From Thermogladius sp023256015 (GTDB taxonomy: Archaea; Thermoproteota; Thermoprotei_A; Sulfolobales; Desulfurococcaceae): DNA of 64,000 nt. Under the pieces are notes generated by a model. It saw only the letters and a program-made list of their open reading frames with translations. It was not told the origin of the DNA and did not search any database. The position numbers and the translations under genes are program-made. The stretch lies in NCBI RefSeq assembly GCF_051131135.1, contig NZ_CP151274.1, positions 930,001-994,000 of the forward strand. The letters run 5' to 3'. This document shows positions 49,013 to 57,104 of this stretch, one piece after another. Positions within the stretch are counted from its first letter, which is position 1; every line of letters begins with the position of its first letter.

Positions 49013-49570
49013 ATGGCCCTAAAGGACTTCTTGAGGAACATCGTGAACCCCCATCTTGGAAGTGCTATCAGAGAGGGGAAGATCCAGGCCAACACCGTGG
49101 ACGAGGTGAGGAGGCTCATATCCCAAGCGGAGTCGAGGTACGGCTTCAGCATCTACGGCGGGAACCCCGAGAAGCTACTAGACTACTTTAACAGCAAGGA
49201 TTTCGAGCTACTCGTCAGCGCGTTCAAGGGCGGTAACGCGCTGGAAGTCCTCGTCGGCATCCTAAGAGAGGTCGCAGAGGAGTACAGAGACCTCCCCGAG
49301 GTGAGGGCCAGGGCACTAGACATGGCCCAGAGGCTGAGCGAGGGTGAGCCCGTGAAGTCGGAGCTCGCCGAGTTGTTCGAGCGGGTCAAGTCCATGTTCT
49401 CCAACTATGAGGCGTCTCTGGCAGGGAACGAGGTCTTACTGAGGGTAAGCCAGGACTTCGTAGTCAGAATCTCGTACGAAGGGGGCAGAATAAGGGTCGT
49501 CCAGTGCAGAACGACTTTCTTGGATAAGAGTGACGTGGAGAGGCTGAGGGAGGTTGTCGCGGGTGGGTAG
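49013..49570 (+). CDS. Conserved helical protein of unknown function
   Basis: I do not recognise this 185-aa protein. It is mainly helical: ALKDFLRNIVNPHL, DEVRRLISQAESRYG, ALEVLVGILREVAEEY and a long segment to residue 140, followed by three strands (VLLRVSQDFVVRISYEGG, RIRVVQCRTTF). No catalytic motif is seen. The ATG has no strong Shine-Dalgarno site. Its end overlaps the HAD phosphatase gene start by 17 nt, suggesting coupling. Confidence 0.65.
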   Translation: MALKDFLRNIVNPHLGSAIREGKIQANTVDEVRRLISQAESRYGFSIYGGNPEKLLDYFNSKDFELLVSAFKGGNALEVLVGILREVAEEYRDLPEVRARALDMAQRLSEGEPVKSELAELFERVKSMFSNYEASLAGNEVLLRVSQDFVVRISYEGGRIRVVQCRTTFLDKSDVERLREVVAGG

Positions 49571-50228
49571 AGGGCTAATAGTCTTCGACTGCGACGGCGT
49601 CCTGACCACCGCCAAGAGCAGCTGGGCCGTCTTACACGAGTACTTCGGTAGCCGGGACAACAGGCTCTTCGCGGACTACTACAGGAGAGGCATAATAACC
49701 TACGAGGACTGGATGAAGATAGACGTCGCGTTGATGATCCACAGCTACGGGAAACCGATAAGGAGACAGGACGTAGAAAGGGCCGTCTCGTGGATCGGTG
49801 TGAGAGAAGAGGCCCCCGGTGTTGTGAGCCGCCTCATGAGGGAGGGCTACGTGGTCGCAGTCGTGAGCTCCGGGATAGGGGAGGTCGTTGGCAGGGTATG
49901 TAGCAGGCTCGGCATAAGTCTCTGCTACTACAACGAGTTAAGGTACGAGGGCGACGAGCTGGTGCCGGGGGGCCTAGTCAGGGTCCCCTTGATGGAGAAG
50001 CACAGGTTCATCGCCGAGCTGGCCGAAAAATCGGGGTTCGATCTGGGAGAGGTGACCTACGTGGGCGACGACGTGTGGGACATAGACATCTTCAACGTCG
50101 TGGGCAACTCGGTAGCCGTGAAGCCTTGTGGTGAGGCCTGCTCTAGAGCCAGGTGGGTAGTTGAGGATCTGACAGAGATCTTGCCTATCGTGGAAAAATA
50201 CTACAGTAGCATACGAGAAACAAGGTGA
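49554..50228 (+). CDS. HAD family phosphatase, SerB-like
   Basis: This 224-aa haloacid-dehalogenase-type phosphatase has the nucleophile motif FDCDGVLTT near residue 10, motif II VVSSGIGEV, and motif III/IV KHRFIAELAEK with VGDDVWDIDIFN. The length and cap suggest the phosphoserine phosphatase or MtnX-like branch; the substrate is not certain. The last 29 codons belong to a segment that is repeated, in damaged form, at 52408. The gene itself is intact. Confidence 0.85.
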   Translation: MSRVGRGLIVFDCDGVLTTAKSSWAVLHEYFGSRDNRLFADYYRRGIITYEDWMKIDVALMIHSYGKPIRRQDVERAVSWIGVREEAPGVVSRLMREGYVVAVVSSGIGEVVGRVCSRLGISLCYYNELRYEGDELVPGGLVRVPLMEKHRFIAELAEKSGFDLGEVTYVGDDVWDIDIFNVVGNSVAVKPCGEACSRARWVVEDLTEILPIVEKYYSSIRETR

Positions 50229-50270
50229 AAACCTACCTCCCCTCACCCGGCCAAGCGAGGACCTCGACAC
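50140..50270. repeat. Left copy of an imperfect direct repeat flanking an island
   Basis: From GCTCTAGAGCC (50140) to CCTCGACA (about 50269) the sequence matches 52408-52535 with, by eye, roughly 85-90% identity and three short indels. This copy holds the intact 3' end of the HAD gene (stop at 50228) and, on the minus strand, a 13-codon remnant of the DUF167 gene ending in the same LAWPGEGR. Confidence 0.85.
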
Positions 50271-50286
50271 GGCCTCTGTAGGCTTA

Positions 50287-51413
50287 ATGCCCTCGCCGGT
50301 GTACGAATCTCTGCAGAAGCTGCTAGAAGCCGTTTACAGCGGCGAGCTGGGCGTTGAAGACCTAGAGGGGTACGTGGTGAAGGCCAGGAGAGAGGTTGCC
50401 AGGCTAGTCGGTGGAGACCCCCATGAAGTAACCTTTACGGTTCAGACCACGGAGGGCTTGAAGAACGTGCTGGGAGCCTTCGACCTGAAGCCAGGTGACA
50501 GCGTCCTCGCACTAGACCTGGAGTCCCCACTATTACGTCCCTCGTCAAGTCCCTCTGCGAAGTCAGGGGTTGCAGAGTCAAGGTAGCCGGGGGCATGGGG
50601 ATCTACGAGACGGGAGACCTCGAGAAGGCCGACGACTCGGTCAAGGTAGCAGTGGTGTCCTCGGTCCAGTGGATTACCGGGTGGAGAATAGATCTGAGAG
50701 AGCTCTCGAGAGAGCTCCACGAGCATGGAGCCAATCTAGTAGTTGATGGGGTTTAGCACGTGGGTGCTTTAAGGCCCGACGCCGCCAAAGGAGGCGTGGA
50801 CGTCCTCTGCGTTGGCGGTGAGAAGTGGATGCTAAACCCCCACGTTGGCTCGGGCTTCATGCATATCAGCAAAGAGCTGCTTGAAGGGCTCAACCCAGCC
50901 CCCTACGGCATTTTAAACAGTGAGGAGCCCGGTAGCGGTTGGAGCGGCTACTGGCCTGACCCAGACAAAGACGTTTGGTCGCCGCCGGTCTCTAAGAGCG
51001 TCTCAAAGTTCGAGTGGGGCAGGGAAGGTCATGCATCTCAATAGTAGCGCTCTACGAGGCAGCCCGATTCATAAACAGCATTGGCATTGAGAGCATCGAA
51101 AGCCACGTCTTGAGCGTCAAGAAGAACCTCATTGATAAGCTGAGTAGCGAGGGCTAAAACATCTACGGCTACACGAGCGACAAAAAGCACTGGTCTGGCA
51201 TATCCCTGGTTAAGACGGGCCTAGAGAAGGGGAGAGAAATCAGGGTAGCCGAGGAGCTCCCGCAAGAAAGGCGTAGTGGTGTCCTACAGAGGAGCCCTAG
51301 GGGTGTCTGGAGTCAGGGTCTCCAAGCACTTGTACAACGACATAGAAGACGTAGACGCCTTTGTAGACGAGCTTAGCAGGCTCAGGACAAGGCTTGGCCA
51401 AGTAGCCGGCTAG
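50287..51413 (+). pseudogene. Broken class V aminotransferase (cysteine desulfurase-like)
   Basis: Pieces in several frames add up to one class V aminotransferase of about 375 codons. The first piece (50287 to about 50525) starts MPSPVYESLQKLLEA and has VTFTVQTTEGLKNV. After a frameshift near 50525 it continues TSLVKSLCEVRG and SSVQWITGWRIDL, meets an in-frame TAG at 50754 (probably a former CAG), then runs through VGGEKWMLNPHVG, which holds the PLP lysine. A frameshift near 51035, a TAA at 51155 and a frameshift near 51265 follow, and the last piece ends RLGQVAG at the TAG at 51411. It cannot make a functional protein. Confidence 0.82.
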
Positions 51414-51463
51414 GAGTAAGCTTTCTCGATGCCGAGTAGGAGAGTAGAAATGCCCCGGAGGAG

Positions 51464-52117
51464 CTAATTGCCTGGGACACTGGGCTGCTGGGGTTGTGAA
51501 GGCGGGGTTTCTACAGCTCTCCTTCTAGCAATAAAGTATACGGCTATCCCTATTGCGGCTATTGCTACTATGGCTATAATTATTAGGAGTTGTTGCGTGA
51601 ACAGTGTTTGTCCTATCCCCTGCTTAAGCCATCCTATACTGGTATCAATTAATTCCGCGCTGATTGTGGCTACTACGCCGGTTGTGGACTCACCCTCTAT
51701 CTTAACCAAGACACCGTTCTTGTAGGAGACCCTGTACCCGCTACTAGTAGTGTAGTCACCCGAGTACTGTGGGCTTATAAAGAAGTCTCCTCCCTCAGGC
51801 CCCTGGCTTGAAACGTCTTTAGACGTAGCGCTTGAGAAAGCTAATCCGAGAACCAGTAGACCACTAAGAGAAGAACACCGCGTGCTATCACCGCTCTCAA
51901 GCTTCTCGATCCCAGCATCATACTTGACAACAGTGCCCTGGACGTCTCTAACAGTTACTTTGATAATGTATACGCATTTAGCTCCTCCAGCCGAGATGCT
52001 ATATCTGTACCTCAGCCAGTCGCCCGGGCCATAGCCCAGCTCTGCTAGAATAACAGCTGAGGCTAGGACTATTGAAAACAGGAGGAATAACCCAGCCAAG
52101 ACTAAATCGTGCCTCAC
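51464..52117 (-). CDS. Membrane-anchored surface protein of unknown function
   Basis: This 217-aa protein has an N-terminal signal or anchor helix (VLAGLFLLFSIVLASAVI), an outside domain of about 145 residues rich in Ser, Gly and Tyr with a possible disulfide (GGAKCVYI and STRCSSLS), a second hydrophobic helix (LLIIIAIVAIAAIGIAVYF) and a Pro/Gln-rich cytoplasmic tail. I choose the GTG at 52117 because GGTG lies 7 nt upstream and a TATA box lies at 52151-52160; the open frame is longer. It lies inside the repeat-flanked island, and its codon use looks more A/T-rich than its neighbours. Confidence 0.65.
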   Translation of the reverse strand: MRHDLVLAGLFLLFSIVLASAVILAELGYGPGDWLRYRYSISAGGAKCVYIIKVTVRDVQGTVVKYDAGIEKLESGDSTRCSSLSGLLVLGLAFSSATSKDVSSQGPEGGDFFISPQYSGDYTTSSGYRVSYKNGVLVKIEGESTTGVVATISAELIDTSIGWLKQGIGQTLFTQQLLIIIAIVAIAAIGIAVYFIARRRAVETPPSQPQQPSVPGN

Positions 52118-52150
52118 AATATTACACCAAAATAATGAGTTTGCCGACGT

Positions 52151-52160
52151 AAATATAAAA
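52151..52160 (-). promoter_or_regulatory. TATA box for the island surface protein gene
   Basis: TTTTATATTT on the minus strand lies 34-43 nt before the GTG at 52117, with GGTG (52125-52128) between them. Confidence 0.6.
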
Positions 52161-52407
52161 TTTACGAAAGGCTTTATACCAAGTGCTCTTATCCTAGCGC
52201 CCCCTCTGCTAATAACCGTAGAACCCTCGTCTTCCCGTTTCAAGGAATAGTGCTTCCGGCTCGAGGAATTTGAATAGGAACTCGGTTGCCGGGATACTAC
52301 TAGGTCCTAACAATACCTCTAGCTCGTCTATGTTGAGGAATACGTAGACCCGAGGAACACGTCCAGAACATGTCCGGTACGTCGAGTACTAATAACCTAC
52401 ACTAACG
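52161..52407. other. Spacer of the island, gene remnants possible
   Basis: No gene can be supported here. On the minus strand an open frame without a start reads RVYVFLNIDELEVLLG and EFLFKFLEPEALF and runs into the surface protein frame, which could be the rest of an older gene or chance. Confidence 0.3.
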
Positions 52408-52535
52408 GCTCTAGAGCCGGTGGGTAGTGGATAATCTGACAATGATCTTGCCCATAGTGGAAAAATACTACAGTAACACAAGAGACGAGGTGAAAACCTA
52501 CCTCCCCTCGCCCGGCCAAGCGAGGATCCTCGACA
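52408..52535. repeat. Right copy of the imperfect direct repeat
   Basis: This copy contains a decayed 3' end of the HAD gene (LTMILPIVEKYYSNTR, with a 2-nt deletion that removes the original stop) and the intact 3' end of the DUF167 gene (stop at 52498). Compare 50140-50270. Confidence 0.85.
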
Positions 52536-52851
52536 GGAGTGTAATCAGCCTCTCTTCGTTGATATCCATTAAGAGGACCCGCTTATACCTCTCCCTGGTT
52601 CCGTACACGATGTCTATTTTCGAGACGGGTATGTTAAGGTTCTTGCTGAGGTACCTGACTAGGGCCGCGTTTTCCCGCCCTCTACCCTCGGGCTCGACTG
52701 TCTGGAACACCAGCTCGCTGCCCTCGATGACCAACCCCTCTGTCGGCGACCCGGGTTGTACTATGATGTTGAGTATGACACCCCTAGAGGAGCTCTCCAG
52801 GTTCCTCCGTATGACGTCCTCTAGGCGGGGCATTGCGTCCCACACTTTCAT
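52498..52851 (-). CDS. DUF167 (YggU/UPF0235) family protein
   Basis: This 117-aa protein matches DUF167: VILNIIVQPGSPTEG, then EGRGRENAALVRYLSKNL and the IDIVYGTRERYKRVLL stretch. The family's function is unknown. I choose the ATG at 52851, which has GGTG 5 nt upstream; a GTG at 52863 is in frame. Its last codons lie in the right copy of the flanking repeat. The ancestral order was probably HAD gene and this gene facing each other with 4 nt between stops. Confidence 0.82.
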   Translation of the reverse strand: MKVWDAMPRLEDVIRRNLESSSRGVILNIIVQPGSPTEGLVIEGSELVFQTVEPEGRGRENAALVRYLSKNLNIPVSKIDIVYGTRERYKRVLLMDINEERLITLLSRILAWPGEGR

Positions 52852-52972
52852 TTTATCACCCACAAGCCTATTAACCTTTGTTCGCCGTGGTCATTCATGA
52901 AGGCGATGTAGAGGGACTATGGCGGAGCCGAGCTGTGACGAGACCGGGCGCTGTTTTGAAGCCGATGACACC

Positions 52973-54292
52973 TCAGCCTGTTTCTAGCACTGGTCGCCTA
53001 GTTGTAGGGCGTATGAACCCCTTGCTCACCAGCTCCACTATCTTGGCAGAAAGCCTCTCTTGCTCCAGGAACTCCCCGTAGGCCTGACCGGACCCGACGA
53101 GCCTCATTATCTCGGCTCTAATCCTCTCCGGTATTTTCGCGGGGGGCCGGGGGAACAGCGGTGTTCCCGGTAGGGGGAGGTAGTAGTGTAGGTGTATCCT
53201 CGCCCCCATCTCTACGAGCCTCTTCGCGAGTCTAATGGACTCGGCCATGTCGTCCTCCGTCTCCACGGGTAGCCCGAGTATGAAGTCGACGCTAGGCCTG
53301 AACCCCTCTTTGACGAGTATGCTCACAGCGTTCAGCACGTCCTCGACTCTGTGCCCCCTACGTATCTTCTCCAAGACCCTGTCGCTGCCCGACTGGGCGC
53401 CCACTATGATCTCCCTGTTAGACACGTACTTCTTCAGGGTCTTGGCTACTCTCTCGGTGACGTGCTCGGGTCTCACCTCGCTCGGGAAACTCCCGAAGAA
53501 TATACGGGCACCCCTGGCTTTCACGGCCGTGCTCAGCGAGCCGAGGAGCTCCTCGATGGCGTCCTCGTCGACCCTCTGGTTTATGCTGGTTAAGTTGTAC
53601 GACAGTGCGTCCGGCGTAATGAACCTGACGTCTCTGACACCGTCCTCAACCATAATCTTGGCGTACTCTACTATATTGCCTACGCTCCTATGTCTTACCT
53701 TGAAACCGTGGGTGTAGCTGACCTGGCAGTACCAGCAGCCGTGGAAGCACCCCCTTGTTATCTCTATGGGGGTGTACAAGTGCCTCCAGTATGGGAACGG
53801 GGGGTATTCGTCGGGCTCGACGGGCTCGGCGCGGGGTCCGGCTAGGATACCCCCGTCTGTGTCTCTGTACACCGCGTTCCTCACCTCGCCCAACTCTCTA
53901 CCGCCCGTGAGGTGGTCTACGAGGTCTTCTATTGCGGGCTCCCCCTCGCCCACTACGGCGACGTCGAACCCAAGGTTTAGCAGGACGCCTAGGGGGTCGC
54001 CCGACGCGTGGGGGCCGCCCGCCACAGCAGCGCAGCCCCTCTTCTTGGCCAGCCCCACGATCGACGCCGCTGCGGACCTGAAGGTCTCGTCCACGAGCCT
54101 CGTGGTCAGCAAGCTGAGCCCTACAACGCATTTCGCGTAGTTGGACGACGCATAGTCTATAACCCTGAATACTGCCTCGCGGCTCTCCACCAGGAAGGTT
54201 GAGACCTCTCCCAACATGTCTAGGAGAGCGGCTACGCTGTAGGCGCTGTACCTAGTATACCTGTCCAGGTACAGAACGAAAGCTACTCTCAA
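52973..54292 (-). CDS. Radical SAM protein with N-terminal B12-binding-like domain
   Basis: This 439-aa protein has an N-terminal cobalamin-binding-type domain (CVVGLSLLT, VAGGPHASGDP, VVGEGEPAIEDLV) and a radical SAM domain with CFHGCWYC near residue 195, followed by an elongator-like barrel (GAQSGSDRVLEKIRRGH). It belongs to the broad group that includes MJ1487-type proteins and methyltransferases; the reaction is not known. TTG is the start, with GGTGG 4-5 nt upstream. Confidence 0.85.
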   Translation of the reverse strand: MRVAFVLYLDRYTRYSAYSVAALLDMLGEVSTFLVESREAVFRVIDYASSNYAKCVVGLSLLTTRLVDETFRSAAASIVGLAKKRGCAAVAGGPHASGDPLGVLLNLGFDVAVVGEGEPAIEDLVDHLTGGRELGEVRNAVYRDTDGGILAGPRAEPVEPDEYPPFPYWRHLYTPIEITRGCFHGCWYCQVSYTHGFKVRHRSVGNIVEYAKIMVEDGVRDVRFITPDALSYNLTSINQRVDEDAIEELLGSLSTAVKARGARIFFGSFPSEVRPEHVTERVAKTLKKYVSNREIIVGAQSGSDRVLEKIRRGHRVEDVLNAVSILVKEGFRPSVDFILGLPVETEDDMAESIRLAKRLVEMGARIHLHYYLPLPGTPLFPRPPAKIPERIRAEIMRLVGSGQAYGEFLEQERLSAKIVELVSKGFIRPTTRRPVLETG

Positions 54293-54362
54293 AAAACCAC
54301 CAAAAAGCTTATCCCAAGACCACCTCTATTTAATTTATAAATAGTTTCCCGAGGAGGTTCTT

Positions 54363-54656
54363 ATGGCCAACATCGAGCTGACCCCTGACGAACTAGAGAG
54401 ACTCAGCCGAAAAGTCAGGCTCAAGATCCTCCACGAGGATGACGACGTTGTGCTGATGACTGCTCCAAACGAGGAGCAGTTGACCGACATAATCTTCGCT
54501 CTTCTACTGGAGAAGCCACTGAATCTGAAAGAGGTACACCTCGTCTTAAGCGGGATCGCAAGCGAGGACAAGATCAGGAGGGCTCTCTCAAACTTGGTGG
54601 AGAACGGGCTCGTGATCACGGGGCCTGACGGTCGCTACAGGGCAGTCCCAGCATAG
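54363..54656 (+). CDS. Small winged-helix-like protein
   Basis: This 97-aa protein looks like a small winged helix: LKEVHLVLSGIASEDKIRRALSNLVENGLV has the spacing of a recognition helix, and the wing is ITGPDGRYRAVPA. The N-terminal half is helical and acidic with VVLMTAPNEEQL. The ATG has GGAGG 5 nt upstream. The last 41 nt overlap the convergent HAD gene. Function unknown; perhaps a regulator. Confidence 0.62.
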   Translation: MANIELTPDELERLSRKVRLKILHEDDDVVLMTAPNEEQLTDIIFALLLEKPLNLKEVHLVLSGIASEDKIRRALSNLVENGLVITGPDGRYRAVPA

Positions 54657-55311
54657 TGTCTGAGAAGAGGAAGATCGAGACCTCGACTAGGTCGCGGAAA
54701 GCCCTAGCCCCGTTTTCTTCGAGGATCTTCCTCCTACCACCTTCTCTGGCCACGCCTACGAACCTGACGCCGGCTTTCAGCGCGCTCTTAAGGTCCGAGG
54801 TGTAGTCGCCGACGTACACAACCTCGCAGGGCCGAGCGCCGTGCTTGCTCGTGATCCACTTCAATAACCAGGTCTTGTCGAACACGTACTCCTCGGAGCC
54901 CCTCATGAGGTGTATGTCGTAGGCTGTGTACACCTCGTCGACGCACTCGTCGAGCCCGAACCTCCGCAGGTCGTCCCATATGCTCGACGAGTGAGTGTAA
55001 CGCCCTGTGACAATCACCACTCTAGCCCCCGCGCTTTTCACCATCCTGAGAAATTGGCTCGTGTAACTGTAGGGGTAGGTGAAGCGGCTCGAGTACACGG
55101 CCCTGAAAAACCTCCAGAAGTCGTTTTTGTCGAAGCGCTCTGGTATCAGGTCGTTCAAGTTGTCCGACTCGAAGTGCCTGTAGAAGGTGTCGAAGTCGAT
55201 GCTTTTACCAGCTCGCGATCGGAGCGTCTCCGCGAAGGCGTGGTAGAAGTCCATAAGGCTGTCCACGAGCGTTAGGTCGTAGTCCGACACCAGGATCCTG
55301 AAGCGTGTCAT
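54616..55311 (-). CDS. HAD superfamily hydrolase
   Basis: This 231-aa phosphatase-like protein has the nucleophile motif LVSDYDLTLVD at the N-terminus, motif II VVIVTGRYT, the lysine in FDKTWLLKW and motif IV VYVGDYTSDL. The cap between motifs I and II is helical and aromatic-rich (FYHAFAETL, FWRFFRAVY). The substrate is unknown. ATG is the start. Its end overlaps the small winged-helix gene by 41 nt on the other strand. Confidence 0.83.
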   Translation of the reverse strand: MTRFRILVSDYDLTLVDSLMDFYHAFAETLRSRAGKSIDFDTFYRHFESDNLNDLIPERFDKNDFWRFFRAVYSSRFTYPYSYTSQFLRMVKSAGARVVIVTGRYTHSSSIWDDLRRFGLDECVDEVYTAYDIHLMRGSEEYVFDKTWLLKWITSKHGARPCEVVYVGDYTSDLKSALKAGVRFVGVAREGGRRKILEENGARAFRDLVEVSIFLFSDTMLGLPCSDRQAP

Positions 55312-55405
55312 AGAGGGTCACGTCAGTCTTCGGGAGACAATTCACCTAATCATATATTCGGCAAACTCATCATCTAGAATTGTTGAGTGTCGAGGGGGTT
55401 TTTAA

Positions 55406-56017
55406 ATGAGCTATACGGCTGTCTGCGAGGTCGGAGACAGGTTCGAGTGTCTGAACGCCGAGGTCGTTTTCGAAGACGGCGTCTACCATGTCAAGCCGAG
55501 GAGTGCTGGCCCCGTGGTGTTCAAGCACAGCCCTACACAGAGGGTCATCTGTAACGGCGTACGTTTCAATGTGGGGGCGTGGGGCGGCAGCCTGTACACT
55601 GTGTGGCACCCGGGGGGCGGCCACCTCGACTGTACTAGCGTCGAGGGGCGACTAGTAGAGGTAGAGGAGGGAGTCTACGTTGTTACCCCCACGGACTCAG
55701 ACCTAGCCGACACAGGCGTAGACGGGTATCTAGTAAGCGTACTGAAGGTTCTAGCGAGAGGGAGGCCTATATTCCTCCTCAAAGGGGGCTCGAAGGCGGG
55801 TGGGAGGCTAGACAACGCTGTTGTGGTGGGCCAGTCCATAGATGACGCAGTCCTCGACAAAATACGCGACATGCTTTCGGTAGTTGCCGGCGGGGCGTCC
55901 ACCTGCTTGTTCAACGCGGTCGAGAGGAGGCTTATCAGCGTGGAAGTTATCGACGGGGTCGTTAAAGGGGAAGTCGAGGCTAAGTGCCTGGGAGACGAGG
56001 GGGTGGAGCTCAGATGA
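55406..56017 (+). CDS. Conserved protein of unknown function, coupled to tatD
   Basis: I do not recognise this 203-aa protein. It is beta-rich in the first half (VCEVGDRFECLNAEVVF, FNVGAWGGSLYTVWHP) and alpha/beta in the second, with the phrase FLLKGGSKAGGRLDNAVVVG. Five cysteines are scattered without a clear metal motif. ATG is the start. Its stop overlaps the ATG of the TatD-like gene (ATGA), so the two are probably cotranslated. Confidence 0.65.
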   Translation: MSYTAVCEVGDRFECLNAEVVFEDGVYHVKPRSAGPVVFKHSPTQRVICNGVRFNVGAWGGSLYTVWHPGGGHLDCTSVEGRLVEVEEGVYVVTPTDSDLADTGVDGYLVSVLKVLARGRPIFLLKGGSKAGGRLDNAVVVGQSIDDAVLDKIRDMLSVVAGGASTCLFNAVERRLISVEVIDGVVKGEVEAKCLGDEGVELR

Positions 56018-56730
56018 AGATCGTGGACATGCACGTCCACTGCCACGAGATGGACGTCGGCGAGCTGAGAGCACTCGTCGAGCAGGGCTACGTTCTGGTA
56101 TGCGTCAGCGACGACTACGAGTCCAGCCTGAGGACGCTCGAGCTGAGCGGAGAGATCGAGGTGCGGCCGTGTATAGGCCTTCACCCTTGGGAGATAGGTG
56201 GGCAGGACTACAGGCGTGTAGTAGAGCTGGTGGAGAGGAGCGCGGACACGGTTAAGTGCCTTGGGGAGGTGGGACTTGACAGGCAGTTTGTACCAGAGAC
56301 GTTCGACCGACAGCTGGACTTCTTCAAGCAGTTGCTGGCGCTAGCTAGAGATTACGGCCTGGTCCTAAACCTCCACACGCCTAGAGCTTGGAGAGAGGTC
56401 TACGAGCTCCTGTTGAGAAACGACATCGAGAGGGCCTACTTCCACTGGTACACCGGACCCCTCGACCTGCTGGAGGAGATCCAGGAGAAGGGCTACTACG
56501 TCGGGCTGAACCCCGCTTTCAAAATCCAGGACAAGCACAGGCGCGTCCTCGAAGTGGCCGACCTAGAGAGGGCTCTAACAGAGAGCGACTCCCCGTACGA
56601 GTACAAGGGGCTGAAGCTCAACCCCCGCCTAATCAACGAGACAGTAGACTTCTTGGCAAATACTAGGGGCGCTAGCAGGGATTACCTGACGAGCCTGTTC
56701 TACAGGAACTACCTCAGGCTGTTCGGGTAA
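56014..56730 (+). CDS. TatD family metal-dependent hydrolase
   Basis: This 238-aa protein is a TatD-type DNase or amidohydrolase. The metal site is built from DMHVHCHE at the N-terminus, CLGEVGLD near residue 85, LNLHTPRA and the TESDSP motif near residue 190. I choose the ATG at 56014 with GGAG 5 nt upstream, so the 10 residues before it (in the longer open frame) are not included. Confidence 0.88.
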   Translation: MKIVDMHVHCHEMDVGELRALVEQGYVLVCVSDDYESSLRTLELSGEIEVRPCIGLHPWEIGGQDYRRVVELVERSADTVKCLGEVGLDRQFVPETFDRQLDFFKQLLALARDYGLVLNLHTPRAWREVYELLLRNDIERAYFHWYTGPLDLLEEIQEKGYYVGLNPAFKIQDKHRRVLEVADLERALTESDSPYEYKGLKLNPRLINETVDFLANTRGASRDYLTSLFYRNYLRLFG

Positions 56731-56745
56731 AAAGAGGGGGGTGGT

Positions 56746-57039
56746 TTAGGCCTCCGCTGTGGCACTGGACCTGGCCGTCTTCACGTTTGTGCTCTTGTGT
56801 GCTACGACTATAACTCTGTTTCCTTGCTGTGTTACCGTCACTGTGAGCCCCTCTACCTCGAAGCTCAACTTGTGAACGTCGCCGAGACCTACGATGGCCG
56901 AGAGGCTGTTGAGGGCCTTGTAAGCCCCGTAACCGAGCTTGGAGAGCGACTCTACGACTTCACGCGGCGTGTTCATGTCCGCGACGAAGTTTAGTAACCT
57001 ACCACCTAGGTCCAGGACGAGTAGCACGGCCTCTTCCAT
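56746..57039 (-). CDS. Small conserved protein of unknown function
   Basis: This 97-aa protein has a helical N-terminal half (EEAVLLVLDLGGRLLNFV, PREVVESLSKLGYGAYKAL) and a strand-rich second half (HKLSFEVEGLTVTVTQQGNRVIVVAHK) that recalls small roadblock-type folds. That is only a shape resemblance. ATG is the start, with GAGGG 5 nt upstream. It lies between the convergent tatD gene and the coiled-coil HTH gene. Confidence 0.55.
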   Translation of the reverse strand: MEEAVLLVLDLGGRLLNFVADMNTPREVVESLSKLGYGAYKALNSLSAIVGLGDVHKLSFEVEGLTVTVTQQGNRVIVVAHKSTNVKTARSSATAEA

Positions 57040-57104
57040 CAGACCCTCTCTTAAAGTGGTGGTCGGGACGCTTTAAAGGGGTGTAGCTCGGTATTAAGGG
57101 GCTA

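Noticed and set aside
50140..52535. Insertion sequence or integrative element
   Set aside because: No transposase, integrase, terminal inverted repeat or tRNA target is visible; only the long direct repeats are.
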